Shown: positions 33,649 to 43,968, counted from the first letter of the stretch. The stretch: 64,000 bases of DNA from Thermodesulfobacteriota bacterium (GCA_030583865.1 CP129479.1:1698819-1762818); one strand, 5' to 3'. Notes: generated by a model not told the origin, from the sequence alone. Made by a program: numbers and translations.

Positions 33649-33897
33649 CTACCCGCCCGAGAAAGGCGGCAAAAATCCCACCTCGTCGCCGTCCTTCACG
33701 ACTGCGTCTTTCTCAGCGAACTCCTGGTTTATGGAGACGAGCACCGAGCGGCTGTCAAGGAGCCCCTTGAGCGCCGGGAAGTCCCTTTTGATGAGGGACT
33801 TGAGCTCGTCAAGCGGCAGAGGCGAGCTTATGTCGTATTCCTTTATCTCAGTCTTCGCAAGCCCCTTGAGCATGGCGAAGAACCTTACGGTTACCAT
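33649..33897 (-). CDS. moaD: Molybdopterin synthase sulfur carrier MoaD
   Basis: An 82-residue ubiquitin-like carrier. The C-terminus ends in FSGG, the double-glycine tail that is adenylated and thiocarboxylated; FLPPFSGG is the family end. It supplies sulfur to MoaE (gene 167 bp downstream). Its start overlaps the stop of the large GAF-domain gene by 7 bp, so its translation probably depends on that gene, an unusual coupling for a cofactor gene. Confidence 0.93.
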   Translation of the reverse strand: MVTVRFFAMLKGLAKTEIKEYDISSPLPLDELKSLIKRDFPALKGLLDSRSVLVSINQEFAEKDAVVKDGDEVGFLPPFSGG

Positions 33898-36230
33898 TGC
33901 TGACCCAGTCCCTTCAGTTCAGTGTCCTGGACCCTGTTCAAGTCCAATTTGACCCTGTTCGAGGCCTTTGCGAATAGCTCGGCAAAAGAGTCGCCCTCCC
34001 TCGGGAAGGTGGCATACCCGTAGAGTATGTCGGCCCTGCCCTCGGAAAAGGCGCTCTTGAAGGCCGGCTCGTTCGCTATGACCGCTGATATGGAATGGAG
34101 GAGCCTTGTGACCTTCTCGTCGGTATCGAGGAAGAGGAAGCCGAAGGTCTCCTCGTTGAGCCTTATTACTATATCGAAGCTACGGGTCTTTTTCCGTATC
34201 TCGCCTATGAGCCTCGTCTCGAAATCGGATTTCCCGGTGCCCATGTCCTTGAGGCCCGCGACCCTTATCGTAGCCAGCACCAGGCCCCTGTCGAACCTCC
34301 TTGCGCGGTTAAGCTCCTGCTCGACCTTCTCCTCGAAGATGGTTAGGGGCGCAGGGCCCGTAGCCTCGGCCTCTTTCGAGGCCTCCTTCGGCGCTGGCGC
34401 GTGCATGTTGGCGAGAGCTTTTTCCGCGTACACGCAGAAGCGGGAGAGTATCTCGAGGTCCTGCTTCGTGAAGCCGCACGGGAAGATCGAATTGTCCCCG
34501 GTCTTGTTGAAGAGCGAGATGACCGCGACCGTCTCCTCGCCTATCATAATGGGCTTCGAGAGGACCGACCTTATGTAAGGGCTCGCCTCCTCGGAAAACT
34601 CGCGCATTACCGGCTCTTTTCTCCGGAGGACCTCCATGACCGTTTCCTTCTCGAACGGAAGGAAGTAGTCCCGGACTGCCGCGTCGTCGAGCCCGTAGGT
34701 GGCCGCGGTCTGGAACCTCTTGGAGCCGGCCTGCTTTATCCTGAGGAGCGCCCCCTCCGCCCCGAGTATGACGGCGGGGGTGGTGGCGATAATGGTGACG
34801 AGCTTCTTCGGGTCCTTCATGGATATCATCTCAAGGCCCGCTTCGTCCACGGCGAACATCTTCCTTGAGCGGAGCTTGTCCTTCTCGCTCTGCTTGTGCT
34901 TCCATATGCTCTCGGCAAGGAGGGTCCTTATGTCCTTCAGGAAAGACTCGTGGTAGACCGAAAGCCCGCCGTGGGATATTATCTGCCCGTTCAGGGTGCC
35001 CACGAGCCGCCCCTTGGTTATCATGGGAAGCGAAAGATAGACCTTCTTTATCTGACCGTGCTCGGTCCTGTCGACAAGGAAGGTGTCGACCACCCCGTCG
35101 AGCGACGCGCCCTCTATGCCCTCGCCCGGGCGGAGCGTAAGGAGCCCGAGGCCCTTGGTGTCCCTGATGCTCGAGGCCTGCAGCATGAGCCTTCCGGAGT
35201 CGTCGTCCAGGATGTAGATGAAGCAGGTCAGCCCCGGCACTATCTCCACGAGCCTCTTGCATACGGCGCTCAGGCGCTTCTCCATCGGCTGGTTGGAGGA
35301 CATGAGCGAGTCCACCTCTTTCCAGAAGGTGAACTTGGCGGAATCCACCCGGAGCTTCTCGTACTCGTTCGACCTCTGTATGACCTCGGCGGCCAGACCG
35401 GCAAGGCTCGTAAGGAAGTTAAGGTCTTCCTCAGTGAAGACGTGGGTCGATTCGCTCGAGCTTACGTTTATGACGCCGATTACCTCGCCGTTTACGACGA
35501 GCGGGACAGACATTGCGCTCTTTACGTCGCTACGGTCCATTGGACGCGAGAACTGCCCTGACTTGGCCTTTCCGCTCAAGAGCAAGGGCTTTGCCGTGCC
35601 GGCGACCTTCCCGGAGACGCCCTCGCCCACCGAGACCCGTATCTTCCTCACGACCTCCTCGTCCATGCCCTTCGCGATCTCGACCCTCAGCATCTTCTCG
35701 TCGTTCATGAGCATTATCGAGCCGCGCTCGGCGCGGGTGGACTCTGTCGCGAGCTTCAAGATAACGGAGAGGAGCTCTTTCCTGTCTATGGTGAGCCTTA
35801 CGGCGTCCACTATCTCGCGGAAGGAGGTGAGTAGGTTGGCCTGCTCGTGCACCTTGTCCTGGCAGTGCCCGTCGTGCGCGGTCGAGGCCCTCACGCCCCA
35901 TATGAGCCTGGTGGAAAGCGGGCCGAGCTTCTCGACGTCCCTGAACTCCGGCGATTCGAGGAACTTTTCGGTTGCCTGGTCCTGGAGCGCGTTCACGATT
36001 ACGTCGAGGTCGGGGATTTTCTTGAGGCTTTCGAGGTCGGTGGTCGTCTCTACGTTGAACCTCGAGGCTATGCGGTATCCCAGCTCCTTCAATTTGAAGA
36101 GCATGGCGTTCCTGTTCGGGTCGGCTATGAGGCGGATGCGCGTACGCTGGTCCCCGAGGAGAATGGGCAGGAGCTTCAATCCTTCCTTGTTCGCGCCTAT
36201 CAGGGCTATGTTCTTGACCTCGGCGGGCAT
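33891..36230 (-). CDS. Multi-GAF signalling protein with N-terminal Rossmann and C-terminal GGDEF-like domains
   Basis: 779 residues, no membrane segment. Residues 1-115 resemble a nucleotide-binding Rossmann fold (IALIGANKEGLKLLPILLGD). Three GAF domains follow at about 140-285, 305-455 and 470-610. The first has the typical ESTRAERGSIMLMN and GEGVSGKVAGT blocks. The last part (640-765) has the length and pattern of a diguanylate cyclase domain (FEEKVEQELNRARRFDRGLVLATIRVAG in outline), but the GGDEF loop reads NEETFGF, so it is surely inactive as a cyclase. It is the second gene after DUF4388 (2 bp apart) and overlaps moaD. This suggests a signalling scaffold, perhaps linked to molybdoenzyme or redox state. 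Confidence 0.85.
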   Translation of the reverse strand: MPAEVKNIALIGANKEGLKLLPILLGDQRTRIRLIADPNRNAMLFKLKELGYRIASRFNVETTTDLESLKKIPDLDVIVNALQDQATEKFLESPEFRDVEKLGPLSTRLIWGVRASTAHDGHCQDKVHEQANLLTSFREIVDAVRLTIDRKELLSVILKLATESTRAERGSIMLMNDEKMLRVEIAKGMDEEVVRKIRVSVGEGVSGKVAGTAKPLLLSGKAKSGQFSRPMDRSDVKSAMSVPLVVNGEVIGVINVSSSESTHVFTEEDLNFLTSLAGLAAEVIQRSNEYEKLRVDSAKFTFWKEVDSLMSSNQPMEKRLSAVCKRLVEIVPGLTCFIYILDDDSGRLMLQASSIRDTKGLGLLTLRPGEGIEGASLDGVVDTFLVDRTEHGQIKKVYLSLPMITKGRLVGTLNGQIISHGGLSVYHESFLKDIRTLLAESIWKHKQSEKDKLRSRKMFAVDEAGLEMISMKDPKKLVTIIATTPAVILGAEGALLRIKQAGSKRFQTAATYGLDDAAVRDYFLPFEKETVMEVLRRKEPVMREFSEEASPYIRSVLSKPIMIGEETVAVISLFNKTGDNSIFPCGFTKQDLEILSRFCVYAEKALANMHAPAPKEASKEAEATGPAPLTIFEEKVEQELNRARRFDRGLVLATIRVAGLKDMGTGKSDFETRLIGEIRKKTRSFDIVIRLNEETFGFLFLDTDEKVTRLLHSISAVIANEPAFKSAFSEGRADILYGYATFPREGDSFAELFAKASNRVKLDLNRVQDTELKGLGQQW

Positions 36231-36232
36231 AC

Positions 36233-36637
36233 TCAGGACTTCTCCAGTATCTCAAGCTCTATGAGCCTGTTCATGAGCCTTATGGACTCAAGGTCCCCTA
36301 CGTTCCCCCCGGCCCGCACGTCCTTGCCCCTGGTTTCGTCAAGCCTCCGGAGGCCTTCGAGTATGAGCCCCTCAGAGGACTCGTTTATGGTCCTGTCGTG
36401 CGTGACGGCGTCAGGCTCCACCTCGAACTCGCCGTCCTTCCACGCAAGGAGCTGGAAGAAGCCCTCCGCGCCGAGTGCGTCCCTGTAAACGGCGTGCACT
36501 ACCTGGCCGTCCTTTAGATACACACGCCCGTAACCGAGCTCCGAGCCGAGGTGTATGGCGACCGTCTTCCGTTCCGCATTGAAGATCTGGATTATGTCCA
36601 CGAGGCTCATGTCCCTGAGCCTGCCCTTGACGCCCAC
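36233..36637 (-). CDS. DUF4388 (PATAN-like) protein
   Basis: A 134-residue protein with the DUF4388 domain: MGVKGRLRDMSLVDIIQIF, KTVAIHLG, GRVYLKDGQVVHAVYRDALGAEGFFQLLAWKDGEFEVEP (in outline). The domain is common in Deltaproteobacteria and related phyla, usually attached to or beside signalling proteins, and may mediate protein contacts. It starts the small operon DUF4388-GAF-moaD. Two bases separate it from the GAF gene. Confidence 0.85.
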   Translation of the reverse strand: MGVKGRLRDMSLVDIIQIFNAERKTVAIHLGSELGYGRVYLKDGQVVHAVYRDALGAEGFFQLLAWKDGEFEVEPDAVTHDRTINESSEGLILEGLRRLDETRGKDVRAGGNVGDLESIRLMNRLIELEILEKS

Positions 36638-36724
36638 GCCCGCCTCCCGGCCCCGGAAAAGGGCCCTTTTAACCGTTTTATTTTATCCTAAAACCCTTAT
36701 TTTTTCTACCCTTCGCGCCAGGCC

Positions 36725-37981
36725 CTATTCCCTTACCTGGCCTTCGCCGAAGATTATGAATTTGCGGGTAGTAAGCTCCTCAAGCCCCATCGGGCCGAAG
36801 GCGTGTATCTTGGTGGTCGATATGCCTATCTCCGCGCCGAGCCCGAGCTGGAAACCGTCCGAAAACCTCGTCGAGGCGTTGACGAGCACGGTCGAGGAGT
36901 TGACCTCTCGGAGAAACCTCTGGGCGTTGCCGTAGTCGCTCGTGACTATCGATTCGGTATGGAGCGAACCGTACCGCGCTATGTGCCCTATGGCCTCGTC
37001 CATGCCGTCGACCACCTTTACCGCGAGTATGAGGTCGAGGTACTCGGATCCCCAGTCCTCTTCGGTCGCGGGGACGGCGTCTTTCAAAATCTCCCTCGTC
37101 CTTTCGCAGCCCCTCACTTCCACCCCGGCGGCCTTGTATTTTTCATACATGGAAGGCAGGAACTTCACGGCTGCGTCCTTATGGACGAGGAGCGTCTCCA
37201 TCGCGTTGCATACGCCAGGCCTCTGGACCTTGGCGTTGAAGGCTATCCTCTCGGCCATCCCGAGGTCGGCTGAAGAGTCGACAAATACGTGGCAGACCCC
37301 CTTATAGTGCTTTATTACAGGTATTTTCGAGTTCTCGACTACGAACCTTATGAGCCCCTCGCCTCCCCTCGGTATTATGAGGTCGATCTCCTCCTCGAGC
37401 TTCAGCATCTCGAGGACGGCCTCCCTCTCAATCGTGGGTATGACCTGTATCGCGCCCGAAGGCACGCCGGCTTCTGCGCATGCCTCCTTCAGCACTTTTG
37501 CGATGGCGTTGTTGGAGTTAATGGCTTCGCTCCCGCCCCGCAGTATCACGGCGTTCCCGGACTTAAGGCAGAGGCCTGCCGCGTCCGCGGTCACGTTCGG
37601 CCTGGACTCGTAGATAATGCCTATCACCCCGATGGGGATGCGCATCCTACCGACCATGAGGCCGTTCGGCCTCTTCTGCATCCCGGTTATCTCTCCCACC
37701 GGGTCGGGCAGGGCCGCGACTTCCTTGAGCCCGGCTGCCATGGAGCCTATGACCTTATCCGAGAGCGTGAGCCTCTCGACCATTGCCTTCTGAAGGCCCT
37801 TGGCCGTGGCAGCCTCCACGTCCTTCCGGTTTTCCTTCTTTAGAAAGTCCGAGGCGACCAAAAGCCCCTCGGCCATATTCACAAGGGCCCGGTTCTTTGC
37901 GGCAGTATCGAGCCTTGCCACACCGTAAGAGGCCTCTTTAGCAGCCTTTGCAATCCCCAGGACGCTATCCCTTACAGACAT
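36725..37981 (-). CDS. proA: Gamma-glutamyl phosphate reductase
   Basis: A 418-residue enzyme of proline biosynthesis that reduces glutamyl-5-phosphate to glutamate semialdehyde with NADPH. It has an ALDH-like fold. Features are [38 protein letters not shown] (in outline), [12 protein letters not shown], the nucleophile Cys in the [16 protein letters not shown] segment and the ending [25 protein letters not shown]. The ATG at 37979-37981 follows AGGAG at 7 nt. A 23-codon longer frame has no good site. It is downstream of proB by 194 bp on the same strand. Confidence 0.95.
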   Translation of the reverse strand: MSVRDSVLGIAKAAKEASYGVARLDTAAKNRALVNMAEGLLVASDFLKKENRKDVEAATAKGLQKAMVERLTLSDKVIGSMAAGLKEVAALPDPVGEITGMQKRPNGLMVGRMRIPIGVIGIIYESRPNVTADAAGLCLKSGNAVILRGGSEAINSNNAIAKVLKEACAEAGVPSGAIQVIPTIEREAVLEMLKLEEEIDLIIPRGGEGLIRFVVENSKIPVIKHYKGVCHVFVDSSADLGMAERIAFNAKVQRPGVCNAMETLLVHKDAAVKFLPSMYEKYKAAGVEVRGCERTREILKDAVPATEEDWGSEYLDLILAVKVVDGMDEAIGHIARYGSLHTESIVTSDYGNAQRFLREVNSSTVLVNASTRFSDGFQLGLGAEIGISTTKIHAFGPMGLEELTTRKFIIFGEGQVRE

Positions 37982-38175
37982 GAAAATCTCCTTGAGAAAA
38001 TAAATGTAACTACCTTGTTTTTCTCCGGTTTTCCATTCCGAAAGGGGCATCCAAAATGGCGGGGCGATTTGGCCGCGCTCTATGCCGATACGATACTATC
38101 GGTAGGAACCCCCCAAGGGTTTAGGAAAAACACGCATTTACATTCCAGGGTGCCTCTAAAAAGAGGCCCCCTCAA

Positions 38176-39303
38176 TCAGAGCACGACCAGGTTGTCCCTG
38201 TGGATGACCTCGTCATAGACCTTGTATCCGAGGACGCCCACCACGTCGGCGGTCTTGAGGCCCTTTATCCTCTTTATCTCGGATGAGCTGTAGTTTGCGA
38301 CCCCCCTCGCGAACTCCATCCCCGACTGGTCCACGCAGTGGACTACCTCCCCGGCCTCGAATGCGCCGTCGACCTCGCTTATGCCGGAGGGCAGCAGGCT
38401 CCTCCCCTTTTCAAGGAGAGCGTCCCTTGCGCCGTTGTCTACGAAGACCCTTCCGGTGGGCCGCGCGGAGAAGGCTATCCAGTGCTTCTTGCTTGTCAGC
38501 CTGTCCTCCTTGGGGAGAAATAGCGTGCCCTCGTCCTCGCCGGCCATTACGCGGGAGATTACGCCCGGCCTGTTCCCGTTTGCGATGACCGTCGCGGCCC
38601 CGAAGTGGGCCGCGAGCCTTGCGGCCTCGCACTTGGACCTTATGCCGCCGGTGCCGAGCCGGTTCGCTGAATTTGCCATCGAGTCGGTCCTCAAGGCGTC
38701 GACGTCCTCGACCACGTGCACCTTTTTCGCGTCAGGGAACGCCTTTGGGTCCTTTTCATAGAGCCCGTCTATGTCGGAGAGTATGAGAAGGAGGTCGGCC
38801 TCGACCAGGTTCGTGGCAAGGGCCGAGAGTGCGTCGTTGTCGCCGAACTTTATCTCCTCCACGGCCACGGTGTCGTTCTCGTTTATGACAGGCACTATGC
38901 CGAGCCTGAAAAGGGCAGTGAGGGTATTGCGGGCGTTAAGGAAGCGCTTGCGGCTCCCCAGGTCGTCGTGGGTAAGGAGCACCTGCGCGGCCTTCTCTTC
39001 AACCGCCGAGAACGCGCTGTCGTACATGGCCATGAGCGAGCCCTGCCCCACGGCGGCGGCGGCCTGCCGCTCGGGGATGGCAACGGGCCTATCCCTCATG
39101 CCGAGCCTTCTCATGCCGAGGGCGATGGCGCCCGAGCTTACTACCGCTGTCTCCCTGCCCGAGGTCTTAAGCTCCTTTATCGCGGAGGCGAGCCTTGCGA
39201 ATATGTCCGCGCCGTCAACGGGCGGTGCGGCTATTACGGCGCTCCCGACCTTTATTACGACCCTGCGGGCCTTCTTTGCTATCTTCTTCCTTAAGTCCTT
39301 CAC
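38176..39303 (-). CDS. proB: Glutamate 5-kinase with PUA domain
   Basis: A 375-residue enzyme of proline biosynthesis that phosphorylates glutamate. The amino-acid-kinase domain (1-260) has [68 protein letters not shown] and [17 protein letters not shown]-terminal PUA domain (about 280-372) closes it, the usual full-length form. The start overlaps the obgE stop by 4 bp, so proB is translated after obgE in one transcript. Confidence 0.95.
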   Translation of the reverse strand: MKDLRKKIAKKARRVVIKVGSAVIAAPPVDGADIFARLASAIKELKTSGRETAVVSSGAIALGMRRLGMRDRPVAIPERQAAAAVGQGSLMAMYDSAFSAVEEKAAQVLLTHDDLGSRKRFLNARNTLTALFRLGIVPVINENDTVAVEEIKFGDNDALSALATNLVEADLLLILSDIDGLYEKDPKAFPDAKKVHVVEDVDALRTDSMANSANRLGTGGIRSKCEAARLAAHFGAATVIANGNRPGVISRVMAGEDEGTLFLPKEDRLTSKKHWIAFSARPTGRVFVDNGARDALLEKGRSLLPSGISEVDGAFEAGEVVHCVDQSGMEFARGVANYSSSEIKRIKGLKTADVVGVLGYKVYDEVIHRDNLVVL

Positions 39304-40328
39304 CTTGCCTCGGATGCTCCCCCGCCCTTTGAGGCGGATACCTCCCTGCCGACGTAGTTCACAAGCTCCTTAAGGCCTTTTCCCGTGGCTGCTGAGATCG
39401 GAAATACCTTTATACCCAAACCGTTAAAAAATTTCAATAACTCCGCGACCTTCTCCTCGGCCTCCGGTATGTCGGTCTTGTTGAGCGCAACCACCTGGGG
39501 CCTCTCCGCCAGCTCGGCCTTGAAGGCCCGCAGCTCCCGGTTCACTACCTCGAAGTCCTCTTTCGGGTCCCTGCCCGACACGGGAGAGAGGTCTATGACA
39601 TGGATGAATATGCTCGTCCGCTCGATGTGCTTCAAAAACCTCACGCCGAGCCCCTTGCCCTCGTGCGCCCCTTCTATGAGGCCCGGGATGTCGGCCACGA
39701 CGAACCCGCCAAAATCTCCGAATTTCACAATGCCGAGGTTCGGGACGAGGGTCGTGAAGGGGTAATCGGCAATCCTGGGCTTTGCAGCCGAGATATGTGA
39801 GATCAGGGTCGATTTCCCGGCGTTCGGAAAGCCTATTATGCCGACGTCGGCAAGGAGCTTGAGCTCTAATTTAAGATTTTTCTCCTCGCCCGGCTCGCCG
39901 GGCTGGGCGAACCTGGGCGTCTGGTGGGTGGAGGTCGCGAAATGGGCGTTCCCCTTGCCGCCCCTTCCGCCACGCGATACCAGGTACTCCTGGCCGTCCG
40001 CCACGAGGTCGGCGAGCGCCTCCCCGGTGTCCGCGTCCTTTACGACAGTGCCAACGGGCACGTTTATCCTCAAGTCAAGCCCGTCCCTGCCGCTGCACAT
40101 GCTGCCCATGCCGTGCTGGCCGCGCTCCGCCTTGTATTCGCGCTTGTACTTGAAGTCAAGGAGGCTCGCGAGCCTGCCCTCGGCAATGAGGAGGACGTCG
40201 CCGCCCCTTCCGCCGTTGCCGCCGTCAGGGCCGCCCTTGGGCACGTATTTCTCGCGCCTGAAGCTGACGCAGCCCCTGCCGCCGTCGCCGGCCTTTACGT
40301 ATATCTTTGCCTCGTCTATGAACTTCAT
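39300..40328 (-). CDS. obgE: Obg/CgtA GTPase
   Basis: A 342-residue ribosome-associated GTPase. The Gly-rich Obg domain (1-158: [53 protein letters not shown] in outline) is followed by the G domain with G1 [10 protein letters not shown]3 [17 protein letters not shown]4 NKTD and G5 ISAAT. The C-terminal extension is very short. It acts in 50S maturation. It lies in the order rplU-rpmA-obgE-proB-proA, common in Proteobacteria and relatives. A terminator separates it from rpmA. Confidence 0.96.
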   Translation of the reverse strand: MKFIDEAKIYVKAGDGGRGCVSFRREKYVPKGGPDGGNGGRGGDVLLIAEGRLASLLDFKYKREYKAERGQHGMGSMCSGRDGLDLRINVPVGTVVKDADTGEALADLVADGQEYLVSRGGRGGKGNAHFATSTHQTPRFAQPGEPGEEKNLKLELKLLADVGIIGFPNAGKSTLISHISAAKPRIADYPFTTLVPNLGIVKFGDFGGFVVADIPGLIEGAHEGKGLGVRFLKHIERTSIFIHVIDLSPVSGRDPKEDFEVVNRELRAFKAELAERPQVVALNKTDIPEAEEKVAELLKFFNGLGIKVFPISAATGKGLKELVNYVGREVSASKGGGASEAR

Positions 40329-40396
40329 CTTTATAATTCCGTTCGGCGCTCACGCGGATTGCCTCCGGTAAGGCACGTTTTATTTACAAGAGACCT

Positions 40397-40453
40397 TTTA
40401 ACGCGCTGGAGCGCTGTGCGCGCCATGAATTGTCCGCTCCGCTTATGCCCGGA
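40397..40453. repeat. Partial family F repeat before obgE
   Basis: CCTTTTAACGCGCTGGAGCG at the left and CGCTCCGCTTATGCCCGG at the right match the two ends of the element at 49173-49345, with the middle missing. It also contains a REP-like GCGCTGTGCGCGCC. Confidence 0.4.
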
Positions 40454-40485
40454 CTACTTCTTAAATATAAAAAAGCGCTGAAATG

Positions 40486-40534
40486 CAAAAAGGGCGGATG
40501 GAAAGACTGAAAAAGCCTCTCCTTTCCGCCCTTA
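40486..40534 (-). terminator. Terminator after rpmA
   Basis: On the minus strand AAGGGCGGA (from 40533) pairs with TCCGCCCTT (to 40490), followed by TTTT. The 26-nt loop contains a secondary stem. It ends the rplU-rpmA transcript 25 bp after the rpmA stop. Confidence 0.75.
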
Positions 40535-40558
40535 TGAATGATTTTTCCAGACCCTTTT

Positions 40559-40810
40559 CTACTGCGGAAGGATGTTTACGACCTTCTTGGCTCCCCTGTC
40601 CTCGAACTGGACCACCCCGCTTACCTTCGCGAATATGGTGAAGTCCCTGCCCATGCCTGCGTTCGAGCCGGGGTATACCTTGCTCCCCACCTGCCTGACT
40701 ATTATGGAGCCGGCGGAGACGGCCTGGCCCGAGAAGCGCTTGACACCCCTTCTCTGGCCGTTCGAGTCCCTGCCGTTCCTTGAGCTTCCGCCCGCCTTTT
40801 TATGTGCCAC
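40559..40810 (-). CDS. rpmA: 50S ribosomal protein L27
   Basis: An 83-residue ribosomal protein near the peptidyl-transferase centre. The N-terminus [20 protein letters not shown] and the [23 protein letters not shown] core (in outline) are unmistakable. It starts with Ala-His after Met, without the cleavable N-terminal extension of Firmicutes. It is 28 bp after rplU. Confidence 0.98.
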   Translation of the reverse strand: MAHKKAGGSSRNGRDSNGQRRGVKRFSGQAVSAGSIIVRQVGSKVYPGSNAGMGRDFTIFAKVSGVVQFEDRGAKKVVNILPQ

Positions 40811-40838
40811 TGTAAAACCTCCTGAAAGCCTTAAAATA

Positions 40839-41150
40839 TCAAGACCTGATTTCCTGTATCTTTATGCTGGTGAAGGGCTGCCTGTGACCCTGGCGCTTGT
40901 CGTAGCCCTTCCTCCTCTTCTTCTTGTAGATGATAACCTTCTTGTCCCTGTCCTGGGTGAGTATCTCGGCGACGACTACCGCCCCCTCCACCCTCGGGGA
41001 GCCCACCTTTATGCTCTCTCCCTCGCCGACAGCAAGCACGTCGGAAAGCTCTATTCTCGCGCCGGGCTCGCCGGAGAGCTTCTCAACGTTCAGGACGTCT
41101 CCTTCCGAGACCCTGTACTGCTTTCCGCCTGTTTTAATGACCGCATACAT
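40839..41150 (-). CDS. rplU: 50S ribosomal protein L21
   Basis: A 103-residue large-subunit protein. The [18 protein letters not shown] start and the Lys/Arg-rich [18 protein letters not shown] end are diagnostic. It is the first gene of the rplU-rpmA operon. GGAGGG lies about 10 nt before the ATG. Confidence 0.98.
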   Translation of the reverse strand: MYAVIKTGGKQYRVSEGDVLNVEKLSGEPGARIELSDVLAVGEGESIKVGSPRVEGAVVVAEILTQDRDKKVIIYKKKRRKGYDKRQGHRQPFTSIKIQEIRS

Positions 41151-41376
41151 CTTCTAATGCCCTCCAGGAATCTATTCCAAGCCTTTTGAATGTTAAATAA
41201 TAACGGTTTTGGAAACCCGTGTCAAGCCCTTTGTCACAGGGTGCAAGGCGACCCGCGCCTGGTGCAATCCGGCCTTGCAAACACATCTCGGATATTCTAT
41301 CCTGTCTCCTAACAAAAACAAATCATTAAATATTTCCATAGAGAGCCAGCCTGCTCAGTATCGCAGCCTGAAGACC

Positions 41377-43968
41377 ATGCCGCCAGTAAGAGAGCTCCGG
41401 AAAGACCATATCGTACTCGCCTTTTTTTTCGTAACCGGCCTTACCGGCCTCGCCTACGAGGTCGTGTGGATACGGCTTCTGATACTCTCCTTCGGCTCCA
41501 CCCAGTTCGCGGTCACCACGGTCCTTTCGACCTTCATGGCCGGGCTCGCGCTCGGGAGCGCCATTTTCGGCAGGGTCGTCGACCGCTCCGACGCTCCCCT
41601 CAGGACCTACGCCGTCCTCATAATAGCGCTCGGGGCATACTGCATCGCCTCGCCCCTGGTCTTCAGCCTCGTAAAGGGCGTCTACCTTTACGCCTCGCCC
41701 ATAACCGGGGATTCCACTTACAGGGCCGGTTTCGAGCCGGCGCAGTTCGGGCTGTCGCTCCTGGCCCTTATCGTCCCTACGACGCTCATGGGCGGCACCC
41801 TGCCAGCCGTTGTCAAACACTTCGCATCTACAGAGAGGATCGGTTTCCATATAGCCGTCCCGTATGCCGTAAACACACTCGGGGCTGTAACGGGCTGCCT
41901 CGCCACGGGGCTCTTTTCGCTTTACTACCTCGGCGTTAGCTCGACCCTTTACCTGGCAGGGGCGGTGGACATCATCGCCGGGCTCCTGTTACTCGCTTTT
42001 TTCAGGCATGACGGCGCGCGGAAGGCGGGCCCGGCGCCGGTGGCGGAAGCTCCTTGCGCCCAGGAGGCAGGCGCCGCAAAAATGAGGCTGAACGCCTTCA
42101 TCATATCCGCCTTCTTCCTTTCCGGCTTCGCGAGCCTCGCCTATGAAGTCCTCTGGACGCGGATACTCTCGCTTGTCCTGGGCTCGTCAGTGTACGCGTT
42201 CACCATAATGCTCTCGACATTTCTCGCAGGGATCGGCCTCGGGAGCATCGCCTTCGCCCCGCTCGTGGACAGGTTGAGGCGGCCCGTATTCTGGTTCGCG
42301 CTCCTCGAAGCCGTGATAGGCCTATTCGCCCTCGCCTCCATATTCCTTTATAAAGAGCTCCCGTTCGTGTTCTTCAACCTGAAGCAGGCCTTCGGCGAGA
42401 GGTTCTGGCTCTTCCTCGTCTTCAAGTTCCTCATGGCCTCAATGGTCATGATAGTGCCCGCGCTCGCGATGGGCGCCCTATTCCCGCTCGTCAACAGGAT
42501 ATATTCGGAGGGGCGCCGGTCAATCGGAAAGAGGGTCGGGAACGTCTACTTCTTCAACACCTCCGGAGCGATACTCGGCTCTTTCTCCGGCGGCTTTATC
42601 CTCATCCCCTGGCTCGGGGCCCAGAACGGGGTCGTCCTCATAGCGGCCCTCAATATGGCGATATGCATTTCCGCGCTGGCCTTCTCAGGCCTTTCCGCCT
42701 CATGGAAATCCCGGTGGGCGGCCGCGTTTGCGGCAATTTACATCGTGACGGCCCTAATGCTCCCGTCATGGGAAAGGCAGGCCATGACGACTGGGATGTA
42801 CGCAAACGATTACGGGAATACAGGCGGAAAGGCTTCCTTCAGGGACTGGGCATTCAACGACAAACTCCTCTACTATAACGAGGGGCTTAACGCCGTCATA
42901 ACCGTCCGGAGCTCAGGGCCCGACGGCGAGACGCTCACCTACCAGGCGAACGGGAAACAGGAGGCCAGAAGCGACCGGGGGAAGCCCCCGGCAAGCTGGA
43001 CGGTGCTCGGCCACATCCCGGCCATACTACACCGCGGGGACCCCCGGGACGCGCTCCTCATAGGCCTCGGCTCGGGCGTGACCCTCGGCATGTTGGAGCT
43101 TTACCCTTTCAGTGCCTTCGACGTGGTCGAGCTCGAGCCCGCCGTAGTGGACGCGGCAAGGTTCTTCTCCAGGGCAAACAACAACGCGCTGGAAGACCCC
43201 AGGGTGCGCCTCCATGTGACCGACGGCAGGAGCTTCCTCTCGTCGGTCAAGCGCAAATACGACGTCATCGTGTCGGGCGTTTCAGACCCCTGGATCTCCG
43301 GGGTCTCGAACCTTTTCACATACGACTATTTCATGGAGCTCAAGGGCAGGCTGAATGATGGCGGCATAGTGGCGGTCTGGTTTTCCAATTACAACAGCAC
43401 GCCCGAGGACTTCAAAACAGGCCTCAACTCCTTTGCCGCCGCTTTCCCGCACGCGAGCGTATGGTTCCATTTCAGGGAGTCCCTCGACCTGGTGGTCATC
43501 GGGAGCGTCGGGGAGCACCCGGTCGACATGGCGCGCCTCAGGGCAGTCTTCGCGGACCGAAGGATAAGGGAGAGCCTTCAAAGCGTGGACATGAACACAC
43601 CCTACGACTTCTTCGGCCTGCACCTTGCCGGCGATGCGGAACTCCGTAAATACATAGGGGACTCCGTCATAAACACGGACGAGAGGCCGGTACTCGAATT
43701 CTCTCTCCCGAAGAGCCTTTACAGGAAGGTGACCGGCCCGGACAGGGTCGCGGAGCTACTTGAATCTGCCGGATGGGAAGCGCCGGGAGTGGTCCTCCGT
43801 GGAGAGGAGCCCGGGGAATTCTATCTTAACCTCGGGAAGAGCTACAACCAGTACGCGTTCAGGCTCGAACAGGCCCGCCGGGCTTTCCTAAGGTCGCTCG
43901 AATCAGACCCCGGCAATGCGGAAGCGCGGGTTTACGCCGAAAGGCTCGGAAAAGAGCTCGGCCGCTGA
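41377..43968 (+). CDS. Spermidine-synthase-like protein fused to a duplicated membrane domain
   Basis: 864 residues. Two homologous membrane halves occupy about 10-210 and 235-500. Both begin with FFxxGxxxLAYEVxWxRxLxL, followed by an LSTFxAGxxLGS helix, so the region arose by internal duplication. Residues 545-790 form a spermidine-synthase-type methyltransferase fold (LLIGLGSGVTLGML, DVVELEPAVVDAARFF, VTDGRSFLSSV, YDVIVSGVSDPW). The tail (815-860) has a TPR-like repeat. Many bacteria carry such fused proteins, annotated only as spermidine synthase-like; the true substrate is unknown. The ATG at 41377 is chosen from domain start. It has no strong ribosome-binding site, and a longer frame reaches 41209. 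Confidence 0.85.
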   Translation: MPPVRELRKDHIVLAFFFVTGLTGLAYEVVWIRLLILSFGSTQFAVTTVLSTFMAGLALGSAIFGRVVDRSDAPLRTYAVLIIALGAYCIASPLVFSLVKGVYLYASPITGDSTYRAGFEPAQFGLSLLALIVPTTLMGGTLPAVVKHFASTERIGFHIAVPYAVNTLGAVTGCLATGLFSLYYLGVSSTLYLAGAVDIIAGLLLLAFFRHDGARKAGPAPVAEAPCAQEAGAAKMRLNAFIISAFFLSGFASLAYEVLWTRILSLVLGSSVYAFTIMLSTFLAGIGLGSIAFAPLVDRLRRPVFWFALLEAVIGLFALASIFLYKELPFVFFNLKQAFGERFWLFLVFKFLMASMVMIVPALAMGALFPLVNRIYSEGRRSIGKRVGNVYFFNTSGAILGSFSGGFILIPWLGAQNGVVLIAALNMAICISALAFSGLSASWKSRWAAAFAAIYIVTALMLPSWERQAMTTGMYANDYGNTGGKASFRDWAFNDKLLYYNEGLNAVITVRSSGPDGETLTYQANGKQEARSDRGKPPASWTVLGHIPAILHRGDPRDALLIGLGSGVTLGMLELYPFSAFDVVELEPAVVDAARFFSRANNNALEDPRVRLHVTDGRSFLSSVKRKYDVIVSGVSDPWISGVSNLFTYDYFMELKGRLNDGGIVAVWFSNYNSTPEDFKTGLNSFAAAFPHASVWFHFRESLDLVVIGSVGEHPVDMARLRAVFADRRIRESLQSVDMNTPYDFFGLHLAGDAELRKYIGDSVINTDERPVLEFSLPKSLYRKVTGPDRVAELLESAGWEAPGVVLRGEEPGEFYLNLGKSYNQYAFRLEQARRAFLRSLESDPGNAEARVYAERLGKELGR

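Noticed and set aside
33891-36230. Active diguanylate cyclase
   Set aside because: The GGDEF loop is replaced by NEETFGF, so catalytic residues are missing; only the fold resemblance remains.
36725-38050. Longer proA start with 23 extra residues
   Set aside because: The extension has no ribosome-binding site and does not match the family N-terminus. AGGAG precedes the ATG at 37981.
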